Source of the DNA: Rhinopomastus cyanomelas
Lineage: Eukaryota; Chordata; Aves; Bucerotiformes; Rhinopomastidae
DNA: 64,000 bases
Assembly (NCBI GenBank): GCA_013400115.1
Contig: VXBP01005586.1
Span: 691,537 to 755,536 of the forward strand
Direction: 5' to 3'
Shown here: positions 50,298-62,283 of the stretch, piece by piece
How positions within the stretch are numbered: the stretch's first letter is position 1
How the letters are laid out: each line of letters begins with the position of its first letter
Program-made: the position numbers and the translations under genes
Notes under the pieces: generated by a model
Told to the model about the DNA's origin: nothing
Databases searched by the model: none
Seen by the model: only the letters and a program-made list of their open reading frames with translations

Positions 50298-53000
50298 TAT
50301 TTTTAGGCTTGTAAATTACAGCAGCACTTACACAGACCTTATTCTGAATACACCTGACTTTGATACTGGGACAAACACAGGTTGAACTACCTTTTCTACT
50401 TGTGTTTCCCTTTATTATCTCATCCCAAAACCTTCTGGAGCACATTGCTCCATTATGTGTACATGATACTCAACATGATTAGGTCCAGTTAATGAAGAAG
50501 TACTTAGTGAGTTTCTTTAAATGAGGTAACTTCAGAGCAACTCCCACCACAGTGAAAGGTACGTTGTCTTGAGATTGCAGGGGAAATCTAGATGAGATTT
50601 TTTCAAAATCTGTTCTCATTTTGAGGCTTTCACTCAAGCCAAAAGTGAGCAACTACAGAACAATAATCTCTGCCTGGAAGGTGTTAGATGGTGATACCAT
50701 AAGCAGTTTACAGATCTTAGAGAGATGCTATTTTCAGCTGGGATGCATGTGATTTCAGACACTAAATTTCTCACCAATATAGTCGATTGCTCTATTAAAT
50801 ACCTTTTATGGCACTATTCCTGTGGGCAGAGCTGAGCTTCAGTGGTAGCTGCAGGCTGTGGCTTACTTCTGTACTCATCAGCAGAGCCCTACGCAGTGAG
50901 AGACAGAGATAAAATTACAACCCGTGCATAATTTGGCATTTAATGAAAGAAAAGCAGAAATTATAGGAAGAAAGTTCTGCCCAAATTAAGTTTCTGTTTA
51001 AGGGTGTGTTCTCTAAGTACTCAGAAATCCACATGCTTGCTTACACCACCTTGCTGTCAGACTTTGATTAACAACAAGCAAGCTGGCTCAAATGATTGAA
51101 GCAAAGATACGGTAGTTTGTGAGCAGGGTAATGGAGGAGGCCTGCACCTGGCAGGAGAGATCAGTACTGTGTAGCGGGCAGGGCCCGGAGCTCTGCCAAT
51201 CTATCTGTAAACTATGCTTTAGCACTGAGAATAGGGTAAGCTGCTGTCTCTCTCAAGGTCTTTGTCTAAGACCCTGAGAAGAAAATTCCCCATACTGTTG
51301 GGGTGGGGGTGGAGAAAAGCACTCCTGGCATCAGGGTTAAAGGAAGGATTTGAACACTGCAAGGTGACCAATAGCCCTCCTCAGCCTGCAACCAGGACAA
51401 GAGCTTGACAAAAGGCCTGCGTGGAGACACCAAAAAATCTGTAAAGTGAAGATAGACTGATCACCTATTACCACCACCTCACCCCTGCCTTCCATGAAGC
51501 CAACTAGGCAGAGAAACTGACTGAGAAAACGGCCAGAGAAACCAAGGAGTTTTTCCAGAGATCTATGGAGCCAAGGAGTGAGGTGGAGGGGGGAGCTGGA
51601 GCCTGAAGTCCTGTGGGTTGATCTGACCCCTTAACTATCTTCTCATCCTTTCCCCTTTTCTCTCCTCTACATTCTGAGTCAGGCAGCTAGTAACTGTAGT
51701 GATCATAGAATTATAGATTTCTGTGCCTTGTGAGTTTGGAATATAATAATTTTAGTAAGCTTTGACTTTCATGTGGATTTATGATGTAGGCCTGCTTAAT
51801 TAAACCCCCCAAGTGAATCCGCAAACTTCAGTCACTCTCTTAATGATTGGGACATGATATTCGCTCAGTTCTGGTGAGCTTCAGGAAGGTGTAAGATACA
51901 GTAAACAACTCAAATTTGGCATCAGGGAGGCAGAGGATAGCTTTCCCACAAAATTACCAAACTCTCCTTTTGCAGTACTAACAGATTCTAGAAGCAGGTT
52001 AGTTCCTTGTATTGTTTGGAAATCGTAAACCAGTTTTCAAAAGGTCTCAGTTTTACTCTAACACACACATCATCATCATCATTCCTTCAAGTACAAAACA
52101 TCAGTTAAATTACAAGGTCCAAACCTAGACCTCTCTGTCAACTCTCAACCCTTACGCAGTCGTTTAGACCTAGCAAGCCCCTTCTATGGCCTGAGCCTTT
52201 TCCTCCTGACTTGTGGGGGATGAACATCCAAATGTAAGAGCTCTAATAATTACTGCACATGATAGTGTGAAAGCACATGCCAGCATCACAGCTGATGTGA
52301 AAGAGGAGGATCTGCATGAGTCTTACATATATTTATTTCTCTGTCTTTTGCTGTCTGGATATAAAGGCCCTGCCTCAGCCAGGCCTCTACAAGTAGGGCT
52401 GGGGACAGGCAATGACCCAGTTTGGGGTGGTGCCAGCTTGCCAAGTATTGGTGTGCTTCCCAAGCCTCCTGCTGGACCTGTTTGTGTTATCTTCACTAAG
52501 ATTCAGGAAGATAACTCCTTGTCTTTATGAAAATCAGGTCAGACTTTAAATAGGCAACTGCAGCTTTAGTTTGTGGTAGCTGGTGCTTTTATTTTCCGCA
52601 TGGACCTTTATACCATCCTCAATAAACTCTAACAGCTATGGAACCCGGGAGAGCTGCTAATGAATATGCTCTCACCAGCTAAAAGCAAGGAAACCCGGAG
52701 GGTGTTTTGAAAGGAAAGCCCTGCATGCAAGTTTTTACATTTCAAATGGTTTAAGTGTTTAGTCTTCTTTCATTGCTGCAGCCTGGCATGCCAGGCTGGT
52801 TTTGCCCAGCTATTGACTAAATTACCACAGGGTTCCCTGCATGTTCGCCCTCAGCCATCAAACCACCATGTTTGGATCCAGCCAGACCTCTTCATCGTCG
52901 CTACTGCAAGAGCCCCGTGGGGCTTTTGAATTCAAATGCTTCTATCTGAAGAGAAAATAGAGACTACAACTCCTAAAAAGAAGGAAACTCGGCCGGGCAA
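50298..53000. other. No recognisable gene; possible LTR-like stretch
   Basis: No ORF with a recognisable product. The stretch at about 51.17-51.85 kb (from TGTAGCGGGCAGGG to TTGGGACA) resembles an LTR in length and in a pyrimidine-rich middle, but I found no partner or target duplication. A short ATC trinucleotide run lies at 52070-52081. Confidence 0.35.
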
Positions 53001-53520
53001 GGCAGGATAAAAATAAAAGGGGATTATGAGCAATGCTGCCTTCCTCAGGGCTCGGTGGCTGCAGGGCTGCGGCACAGGAGGAGGTAAAAGCAACTTCTTA
53101 CAGCTGTGCAGCTGCTACCGATGGTGGTTTCCATCAGCGTCATTGGCTGGAGTTTCGTTTCGCTGGTTGAAGAGGGGGTTTTCATTCGTTTTCGCGCCTC
53201 TACTTCCCACTGGGTCCTGCCGGCTGAACGAGGCCGCTCCCAGACACAAGATGGCGCCGCGACCCTCCGGCGGGCTGCGCGGCCAGCAGTCGCCGTGAGT
53301 GGCGGACGTGGGGCTTGAGGCGACCCCGACGCCACCCCGCACCGTGCCCGGGTGATGATGATGGTGTTGACACAGCTTTTGAACGAAGTGTCGAAAGCAA
53401 ATCCAATTGAAACCAGGAAGGTGGTGCGGGTGCTTTTACTGTCAGTCGCCCGAGACTCGGTGTCGGTTGCGGCCACAGAAGGGCCGCGGGCACTGCCGAG
53501 GTTGGCCCCAGGGCAGGGCT
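53000..53520 (+). promoter_or_regulatory. CpG island promoter of a rightward gene
   Basis: CpG density rises sharply here. An inverted CCAAT box (cattggctgg) is at 53141-53150. The sequence ACAAGATGGCGCC at 53246-53258 is a YY1-type element overlapping the start codon, a configuration known from housekeeping promoters. An A/T-rich gataaaaataaaagg at 53006-53020 lies upstream and may not be a true TATA box. Confidence 0.75.
53251..53294 (+). CDS. Candidate first coding exon of an unidentified rightward gene
   Basis: The ATG at 53251 sits in the YY1-like context. Translation gives MAPRPSGGLRGQQS plus two bases, then a near-perfect donor CC/GTGAGT at 53295. The intron would be phase 2. I do not recognise the N-terminus, and no downstream exon in this window joins in frame without an early stop: acceptors at about 55224, 58141 and 59613 all lead to stops within a few to about twenty codons. 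Either the next exon lies beyond 64 kb, or I missed it, or the transcript is non-coding. Confidence 0.42.
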
Positions 53521-56500
53521 CCCAGTAGAGCGCTGCAGACAGAACGACGGGCCGTCTGAGCAGTGAAGAGTTTCAGGCCTCATGAGCATCCAGCCATTTC
53601 TCATCCCCTCATCTCTTAGGAACAGGAGAGGCTGTGGTGGATGAAGCTCGTGGTGGGCGGCCAAGGGGCTGCAGGCTGTATTTAGCGAAGTACGTAAAAG
53701 GAAGGCACTGAGGCAGCCCCACAGCAGTGCTGGGACTGCAAGAGGCACCAGTTTCACCTTTGTGGAGAGGAGGCTGATGATCCAGGCTGTGGAGACTGGG
53801 GCCAGGCAAGGAGCCCATCCGTGAGTGTGGTCATCAGGGTTCCAGAGGTGGCGGACGCCTGTGAGGACCAAGGAAATGTCCTGGCGAAGATGTCTTCAGC
53901 TGTGTTTCTGGTACAGTTGATTAAATCTCAGCTAGCTCCCCAGACAGCAGTAGTAGGTCTGATAACCTAATGTCTCAGCTAACAAAAACCAGTATAGCCT
54001 TTTGGAGCTATAGCAACCTGGTCTGGGGATCTGCCCCTGTATTTTCACTTGTCTCTGCCTCAAGGCTAAACAGCAGAACTTGCAAGTCAATAACAAATAG
54101 GTTAAAAATCAGCTTTATATGCAAAGTCTAAAATAAAACATCTGTATCTATCCCAGAAGCCTTTACAACCTCCTGTTTTATTAGTATCTCTAAAATAACT
54201 TTTCTTTCCTGACTATAATTCCAGCCAGAAGCACTCAGCTAATCCTCACAGGACTGTTATGTGTATTTCCAATTAAGCAATTTATAAGCACTGTCTGTGA
54301 GGAGCTTTTTGTTCTTAAGGAAATTATTTCTTCATTAAGCATAAAACAAGTCTTTTTTTATCCCTACTTTATCTGAAAGCCCTTGTGCCCCCTTCACATA
54401 TGGTTTAAGTACTGAAATATGTAGGAGATTAATCATCTCATATCCCAACATACAGGCGAGACACGGCAGCTGGGTCAACCACACAGGGAATAGACTTTTC
54501 ACTGTTTGTTTTCAGAGAACTGTAAAAGTCAGACAGAGACACTTTCAAGCTACTTGCCTTTGCCAGAGGCAACCCACACAATCACGAGCCCTTCTGGAGT
54601 CTGAGTCATGAAGAACTGCCGCAGATAAAATGAAGACAGTCAAGAGGAAAAAAAAAAATCCCATTCATACCCAGCTAATGAGTAGAAGTTCCAAATTGCC
54701 TCTTGTTTTCCGGGTTGTGTACCTTAATTAGATGAATCACAGAACACTGAGAATGAAAAACACAGGCCAGAGAGCTCATAAGAGTCCAGTTCATTCTTCT
54801 ACACTAGCAGCATTGTCTACCTCCCCGCCAAGGAATAATGTCCCCCAATTATCTTGGACAAGACTCCTGGCATAAGGCATGGACTAGCATGGAAAATGAA
54901 GAGCAGAAATGTTGTGTGATTGAATTGATCTAGTAGCACAAATGGTCTATTCTGATTCTTCTTCCAAAATCCAACTATTTACACTTTCTGTAATGGCACT
55001 TACTATCCCACTTTCTGCTCAAGGTCAGACCCATAAGAAAGCAGCATGAGTTGTGCTGAGCAACTGAGCACGCGAGGGTCCAACTTCAAAGTAACAACCC
55101 ATGGGCTAGTGCTAGGTTTCTGATGTGGCAACAGGAAGACACTGTGTGCCTTGGGCATTTCAGGGACTCTTGGAAAAAAACCCATGTTAGTGAAATAAAT
55201 AGGCTGCATTCCCTTTATCTTTCAGTCAGATTAGAAGGAAACAGCTACCAGTGGGACAGTTCCTGGATGTTTAAGATCGATACCTGGTATCAGTGTGCAG
55301 GAACAAGTGAGACGTGGAAGAACTGATAACAGAAAATGTAAGAGTTATAGTTAGTAAACAGCTAGTCTATAGACGTCATGTGAGCCTGTGCCAAAGCTTA
55401 GCTTGCACAGGGTGAATGGAAAATGTATTATTGCAACCAGCAGCCCTACATCCTTCTCCTGGGAGTGGGTGTGTAAAATGGCTGATGGTAATGGAGCTGG
55501 TAGTGGTGTGTTCAACTGTATAGCTCAGTGTAGACAGAAAAGAGATTATGAATTAGAATGATCTTAAAACTTTGAGGTTTCTTTCTCGGTCTCTGTTGAT
55601 CATGCCATGCTTGGTAACACCATTTATTGTCTCCCTTTTTGTTACTGAGCAGATTTTTTTTAGCACCACAAGGAGGAAGTGCTGTAGTTCCCACAGCAAG
55701 CCCAATGGCATTATGTAGTTTGGTTATTCTGGTTTTATTTTGGTTATTCTGTCTTAAAGGGAAATAGTTGTGAAGCGGGATTTGAAGGGTGGTAATATGT
55801 GTCATTGTGCATAGCTCCTGGGACAGAGATAGCTCTACTGGCAAATGGAGAGTCACTGATCTGACAGGTCTGAAAAAGAAGTCACTTATCTCATGGTAAC
55901 ATGAGAGAAAGGAAGAGGTAAAGTGACAAACAAGTCATACAACATAAGCAGTTTGGTAAAGGCACTGTGGAAAGCAGACACACGTAGAAAATAGTGCTAT
56001 AGTGGGAAACCAAGGATGAGGAGGGAAAAGTAAGTGTTAATACCATTATGCAGGGCATGAGGTTGATCTGGAAGCTGTGCTTGGGTTGGGTGTTTTGTCA
56101 GAGAGGCCAGAAGAGTGAGATAACGTCAGGCAAAAGATAAGGTAAAAAATGGGCAAAAGAGTCTGTTCAGAGTCTTAGAAACATTGCGGAATAATAATAA
56201 TTGGTATTTAGGTGTAGCCTAACACGCAAAACAGTATAGAGAGCCACCAGAGCTGTCTGGCTACTTACCTGAAGGGAAAGTGACACAACTGCATATTAGA
56301 TATAAAAAAATATATGGAGCAAGGGGAGACAGTCAAAGAGAAAGATCAGGATTTAATTTGCTTGGTGTTCAGTCAGCAGGAGACGTGGGGGTGGCAATAT
56401 TGCCAAAGCAAAGCTGAGTTGAGGGAAATAGATTAGAAGTGGTGAGTCAGATGTATGAGCTCATAGTTGCACAGCTGATATTTGAAGGTTCAGGAAGAGT

Positions 56501-56559
56501 GAGGATCATGAAGCTCCAAGGGCACATTTCTTCCTGGGTTTTGCATCAGAACACACAGT
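53521..56559. other. Presumed intron of the rightward gene, nothing recognised
   Basis: No named repeat or gene. A strong acceptor (cctttatctttcag) at about 55224 is followed by an open stretch (RLEGNSYQWDSSWMFK) ending in a stop at 55324. A 12-base motif (ttggttattctg) is repeated at about 55720 and 55739. Confidence 0.35.
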
Positions 56560-57045
56560 TCAATAGCCCTTAGTCATCATAAACTTGCAAAGAGCAGAGG
56601 CAGAGAAGAGGGCAGTGACCAGATATGGAGCTGCAGGGATATTCCTTGGATAGAGGTAGGAATCTGAAAGAAAATCCCTCTCCAGTTTAGACAGATCCTC
56701 ACTGAAGAGCTCATCTCTTTGTATAGTCTTTTGCGAATAAAGGTCTAGGATGTGTGCATCCACTGATGTAAAGTCTCTTCTGTAGCCAGTCCAGGCAGTA
56801 CCCGATGAGATGATGCGTAAGAACATAGGGACCATGGAAGCACTAGTCATATTTCTGTCTATAACCACACTTATTAAAATAATTTTGTTTAAAGAGCTTA
56901 TCTTTCTTTGCTTTCCAGCAATACCATGGAAATATCTTGTGGTATGCAAATGCATTTTCCCCCCTTTCTGAAGCTTTTGTGAAAAGAGCTTTGTGACATC
57001 TCCTTGATTTTTACGTACCTGCCTTAGTGACTGTGGTAGGGACAC
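56560..57045 (-). other. Unexplained open frame of 161 codons, possible exon
   Basis: The minus-strand frame ends at a stop at 56560. Its last about 96 codons (from MTSASMVPMFLRII to CKFMMTKGY) have a protein-like composition and pyrimidine-biased third positions: charged middle (SEDLSKLERDF), then a hydrophobic stretch (PYLVTALFSASAL). A weak acceptor (ggttatag) precedes this part near 56868. The upstream part of the frame crosses a donor-like GTACGT at 57017-57022. I do not recognise the family. It could be a terminal exon, a decayed gene piece or chance. Confidence 0.28.
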
Positions 57046-57892
57046 GCTCCTCTATTGCTCTGGAAACTAGCTTTACATGTGCTGTTTCATCTACTCCTTA
57101 ATTCTTCCACTGGAGCACTAAATCTGGACTAAGCTGAAATACTAGGACAATAATTCTTAATCCACTGTGGAACATTAACTGAGTGTTAAGACAGCGATTT
57201 GCTGTATATTATGAACGTGGCTCCATTTTGCTCCCTCTCTGGAGATGCTGATTCACTGATGGAGTGATGTTCTTCCAGGCAGGAAAAGATTAAATAGAGA
57301 CAACAGACTCAGAAGTAATAAATAAGGCTGTAGAACAAAACTGCCTGGTATTACATTATTTTAGGAGCCGTATATAATCATGTCATCAGAGATGTGTTGT
57401 GATGCACACACAAATGAGCAGAGTTAAGGTGGTGCCTCTAATCTTATACTGTGCTGGTTCATGAGGTTACAGGATTTACAAGTGTGTATTTTATGTCGCA
57501 TCAGTCCAGCACTGGGAAGGAGGTTTGCATCTGTTTAGCTACAGCAGCAGTGTCTCCTTTTGGTTCTCCTGAACTGGTCAAAGGCAAAGTATTCTTCAAA
57601 GGGATGCAAGCACTATTTCCCCTGCTTTCCAAATGCAAAACTGAAGTGCTGGAGAAGAGCAGATCCTTTACTCCCTGAGATCAACAGAATATGCTGTAAA
57701 AAGCACCTGTGTGTCCAGGTGCCCGCTTCTGTATGCAGTATGTAGACACAATCTCTTCTTACTAGTGGACTACTGCAGAGAGGCTGCACAGATGAAACTC
57801 TGAAGAGTGGTTTGGGTAGTGCTTCTCAAATATCTGCAGAGTACAGACTGGGATCACAGGCAGCCTGTCAGAGAACTGCCACATCACCCTGT

Positions 57893-58088
57893 CTAACGAC
57901 TGTCTTCAAAAACAGACAGCAGCAACTCATCAAAGATTAGGCTGTTGCTCTTCAGTCTTGATTTTGTGGTTCTCCAGTCCAGAAAGTAGCTGGGTGGATA
58001 CTGGTGTTCTGGTTGCTCTTCATACACGTGCTGGAACCTTATCAGATGACGCTTCCTTGAAATTGAGACAGGCAGCACATACTGAATA
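57893..58088 (-). CDS. Candidate terminal coding exon of an unidentified leftward gene
   Basis: A strong acceptor on the minus strand (ttccttctgcctatgctcag) is followed by one base completing a codon and then 64 open codons to a TAG at 57893-57895. The peptide (IQYVLPVSISRKRHLIRF, then PSYFLDWRTTKSRLK, ending LLLSVFEDSR) is charged and balanced like a real C-terminus. I cannot assign it to a family. No AATAAA complement lies in the 800 bases downstream, so a 3' UTR end is not visible. Further candidate exons upstream are at 59944-60075 and 63785-63935. Confidence 0.38.
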
Positions 58089-58230
58089 CTGAGCATAGGC
58101 AGAAGGAAGGGGCTCACTGGACTTTATTTCTGTCTTTTCAGGTAAAATGGCCAAATGGCACACATTTCAGCAGTCTGTTGAGTGCACATACCTACTCCAA
58201 GGCCGGAAATTAGTCCATGTAACTTGTGAA

Positions 58231-58406
58231 AATCACACAATCACAAAACATTTGGGATTGGAGAGTACCTCGAAAGATCATCTAGTCCAATCCCACTGCC
58301 AGAGCAGGATCACCTAGACCAAGTCACACAGGAACATAACCAGGCAGGTTTTAAACATCTCCAGAGAAAGATACTCCACAACCCCACTGGGCAGCCTGTT
58401 CCAGTG
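58231..58406 (-). mobile_element. CR1 LINE 3'-end fragment (common subfamily)
   Basis: Tail remnants aatcacacaatcac, then 'gggattggagagtacctcg' and 'catctagtccaatccc'. Truncated after 'gggcagcctgttccagtg'. Confidence 0.94.
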
Positions 58407-58597
58407 CAGTTGTGAAGGTTGTTATTTTCTTTGAATGGATCAAGGGGCACCACTGAAAGAGCTAGAGCTTGATCTTTCAACACAAGAAACCACATTGCTG
58501 TAGGACTTAATGTTATCAAAGAAGCATGCTCGCTTCTTTTATCCTGAATAACGTACCAGTTAGAAAGCTGATCAATGGTCTAGCCTTGAGCTCTGTG

Positions 58598-58671
58598 GTG
58601 ACAGGTTGGACTTGATGATCTATGAGGTCTCTTCCAACCTTGATAATACTGTGATACTGTGATACTGTGAC
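58598..58671 (+). mobile_element. CR1 LINE 3'-tip of another subfamily, sense
   Basis: The tip reads 'acaggttggacttgatgatc', 'ggtctcttccaacc' and a tail of three GATACTGT octamers. Only about 75 bases are recognised. Confidence 0.85.
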
Positions 58672-59943
58672 TGCTTGCAAGTTACTTCAGAAGGCCCTCT
58701 CCCTGTATCTGTCAATGCATTTCAGCTAATTCAGACTTGATAAAGATGTCTGAAGAAAGGGCTTGATCATTATTTGTAAGCACAGTCAGGGACACAGAAT
58801 GCCCTGTTTGTTTTTGATAATATGTTGTCTAACTTTGAAAGATGGAATCTCTAAGATGTGTTCTGGAAGTGACCTTGCTCTCTCATGTAGGTGAGGATGT
58901 ACTCCCAGGCCTGGAGCACGCATCTCTAATGCCCAGCTCTTTGTAGAAAGGGCTGGATGTGTTTTCTGGAGGCTCACAGTGCTGGCCGTTTTCACTTCAT
59001 GCTCTGGAGAACTTCAGTGTTTCACAGCAGGGTTGTAGTTGACATTCTTAGCATATTCCTTTAATTTCCTTCCCCTGGCATCACAATTGATACTCCACAC
59101 AGTGCTGCCTCATTTCTGGTCAGGGTGTTCTTTAGAATTTATTTTTAAGGTTTCCCCCCAAAAATTGCCTAGTAAGAGCTTTTGCGTAATTGCTCCTCAA
59201 GATCTGCATTTCAACACAGTAGTCGTTCTTGGAGCTGGCTGCAAGCTCATGTCACCTCCCCACAAGGTTAATCCATACAGCTAACTTACTTGAATGATCT
59301 GACCACAGCAATATGCTGCTGTTCTCAGAACAGCATATTTCTTTCTTAAACACATTTTTTTAAAAAATAACTAATTCTGTTGTTTCTGCAGTAGACCTTA
59401 AAAATTGAAGTGGGCTACAGCACCTGTCAGAAGAATTTTTTGGTGTCTTTTGATGTCTAAGTGCTTGTCACATTCCCCAAGCTTTGCAGCCTTGAGCTAG
59501 GCCTGGCTGATTTGTGACTGATGGTGCCGGAGAGGTGGTTCTCATTTTCCTTCCTTGTTAGTCATCTTTGAATTATCAGCAGTGATATGTTTGTTTATCT
59601 TTCTCCTTACAGGTTCACAGGGCTTCAGCACCACCCATGTTACTGTTTCCAAACAGAAAGGATGACAAACTGAACCATATTAGCTTTCAAAAATCTATCT
59701 TTAAAGTTTCCCTCTGGACTGGAACGGAAAGATTTTAATTCATTTCTTTATGGCATTGATTTAAGTGTTTTCTTCACTCCTCTCCCCAGATAAATGATTA
59801 TCTGTTTGTGTAGTTCCTTGATGTTCTGCCTACACGTTCCCTTTGCTTCAGATCATTTTAGAATTCTCCTGTTTCTAACAGTGTTCCCATTATGTTGCTT
59901 GGGCTCTTGCACACACTTTAAAATCATCTTCTGTCATCCTTAC
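58672..59943. other. Presumed intronic DNA
   Basis: No repeat family is named. A very good plus-strand acceptor (ttatctttctccttacag) at about 59612 is followed by a short open stretch (FTGLQHHPCYC) and a stop; no donor is seen, so it could only be a terminal or non-coding exon. Confidence 0.35.
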
Positions 59944-60075
59944 CTTTGCAGCTATTACTTGCCATGTTAGTTCTTTTTGATCTTTCCTCTCTGTCTCCAA
60001 AAGCTCCTTTTTTTTTTTTTTTAAAATTTCAGAGTGTTCCTCAAGTTCAGCTCTTGTGATCCTGTCTGCTTCCAT
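59944..60075 (-). CDS. Candidate coiled-coil exon of an unidentified leftward gene
   Basis: The minus-strand stretch ends at a strong donor (GCAAAG then GTAAGG). It encodes RAELEEHSEIL, a Lys run from a 16-base A tract, then ELLETERKDQKELTWQV, compatible with a coiled coil. The acceptor side (gctggcag) is weak. The A tract would be unusual in a selected coding exon, so chance is quite possible. Confidence 0.22.
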
Positions 60076-61872
60076 CTGCCAGCATCCATAACCTTTTCCT
60101 CATAAGTAGTTCTTAGTACTTTGCCAAGATGTCATAATAAGAGCAAAGTGGGAAAAAGTACGGATGCTAATGACATTTATCGAATCCTCCAAGTAATGAT
60201 CCTTGGCTTCATCTCCTGCCAAAATGTGCTTGATATGCTATCTTTTTAGTCTCTTGCTATGGGTATAAAAATGACCTTCATTCTTATTCTTTTGCCATAG
60301 TTTTAAAAACTCTTGTTCCAAATAAGTAGTTTAACTGCCTTACTTGGCAAGTTTAACAACCTGGGTACCACTGGCCTGTTTCTTAGATGAAAAATGGAAA
60401 GAGAAATTAAGTGGGAAGTAACACCAGCTGCCTTGTTGACCACAGTCATTTTCTGGAATGATGAGCCTGTTTGAACCTCTACACTAGTAAACAAACTGGT
60501 AAGGTAGTAAATGAATTACTCATAAACAAACAAGGTAGTCAGCTAACTAGTAAACTCTTGGCAAGGCTCAGCTAAACTCACACACACTCCAAAATAAAGT
60601 AGTAGCATCCAGATTGCCTGTTGAGAACAACCTGTATACGTCTTCTTGCGTGACTGTCAGGGTCAAAAAATTGGTTGAAGATGCCTCTCCTGTGCTTCAT
60701 GCATTGGGACTGAGGGCAGCCAGGCTTTGGAAAATTTGTCTAAATTGTTCATTCACATGTACAAAAGAGAGTGTGGTAAATAGGTTGACCTGGTTGACAG
60801 TTTTACAGTACTTTGACTTACTACTATTACTTCTTCAGGCTTTATAAAAAAAGGGCATTTTTGGTATCCAGCAAATTTTGGAACCCCTTTTGCTACCTCT
60901 ATGAAAATGTGAATTGGCCAAATTGTAAACTCTGACTAATTTTGAGTTGGACACCCTCAGCAGACGCTTGTTAGAATTTGGCAGCTGAATTCCTGGCTGG
61001 TGACATCTGCAATGAGTATCCTCCAGCCCTCCAGCTTCTCCCAGCCAGATGATCTGCCTGTGTGCAATGCCTTGTGCAACCCACAGCTGGCAACTTCTAC
61101 TGTGGAAAGAAGATAAGGAGGGCAAAAGTTGGACACTTGATATTAGAAAAAAAAAAGGAGCTGTGAGGAAGGAGAAAAACAGAGAGAAAACAGAACCAGC
61201 ACTTACACAGCCCTATGGCTGCTCCTTCTCATCCAGCATTGAAACAATCCAAAGCTTTCTTGAGTCTCCACGTTTCTTTGTTGTAACAAATATCTGTATT
61301 AACTGGTGATGAAGTATGTGTCCTACATCTTTCACATTTTTTGATTGGATTTCTCCCTTGTGCAACGAATCCCGGTGGAAGATAACAGATGTCTGCTGCT
61401 ACCAATTACTTATTAGCACATGTGGCAGAGATCTGTACTGGGGAGCTAAAAGGTTTCAGTTCCATTTGGAGGTCACTAGGGTTTCATATAATATCATTTA
61501 CTTTCGATTAACACGGGAAGCTACTTGATAATTCCAGAAATGACTGGGTACTTAAAGTAAACACATCTGGAAATATAAATTTCTGTCCAGCTGAAATTTT
61601 TCACAATTACCATTTCACTTGAGACATAATAGAAAACAAGTTTTTGCAGTAGGACATGAAAGCAAAATACCTTTCTAGTTTTTATTCTGTGAGCTATGTT
61701 TTCAAAGTGTTAACAGGCAGGAACAAAATGAAATTTTTTGAAGATTTTATGGAAGGATGACTGATCTCATAGATGGTGCAAGGTAGAGCTTAATAAAAAA
61801 AATCATAATACATGGGTTAATCAAAGGAAACAAATGTAGGGACTCTAGTTCTACTCTTGAATGGCTCATTTA
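60076..61872. other. Presumed intronic DNA
   Basis: Short frames below 100 codons on both strands; none recognised and no repeat family named. Confidence 0.35.
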
Positions 61873-62283
61873 GAATCATAAAATGAGTAGGGGTTGGAAG
61901 TGACCTCTGGAGATCATGTAGTAGCAGGTTCTTCTAGAGCCAATCACAGAGGAGCATGTCCAGGTGGGTTTGAACATCTTCAGAGACAGAGAGGGAGACT
62001 CAACAACCTCTGGGCAGCCTGTTCCAGTGCTTTGCTGCCCCTCACTGTGAAAAAGTTTTTCTTATGTTTAAATTGACCCTCCTGTGTTCCGATTTATGCC
62101 TTTTGCCCCAGGTCCTATCACTGGGCACCACCAGGAAGAGCCTGGTGCCATTCTTCTGACACTCACCTTTTAGGTATTTGTAAACATTCATGAGATTTCC
62201 AGCCCTCTGATCATTTTAGTGGCTCTGTGCTGAACTCTGTCCCTTTTGAACTGGGAAGCCCAGAACTTAGCCTATGTGTAATG
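61873..62283 (-). mobile_element. CR1 LINE 3' segment, moderately diverged
   Basis: Blocks 'aggggttggaagtgacctct', 'gggcagcctgttccagtgc' and 'gtcctatcactgggcaccacc' run in antisense CR1 order and end within the FQFKRD-type coding block. Confidence 0.9.

Noticed and set aside
53045..53871. Minus-strand frames of 143 and 223 codons over the right CpG island
   Set aside because: They are GC-driven shadows opposite the plus-strand promoter, with no domain and no matching splice context.
54738..54800. CR1-tail-like aatcacagaacactgag
   Set aside because: Only a dozen bases resemble the tail and the following sequence does not match any CR1 block.
55123..55326. Frame with a Trp-rich RLEGNSYQWDSSW stretch resembling a lectin fold
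   Set aside because: The resemblance is only to a few Trp residues; the conserved lectin cysteines are missing and the frame ends in a stop soon after.
60614..61309. Plus-strand frames of 77 and 86 codons
   Set aside because: Composition and context are unremarkable and overlapping minus-strand frames exist.
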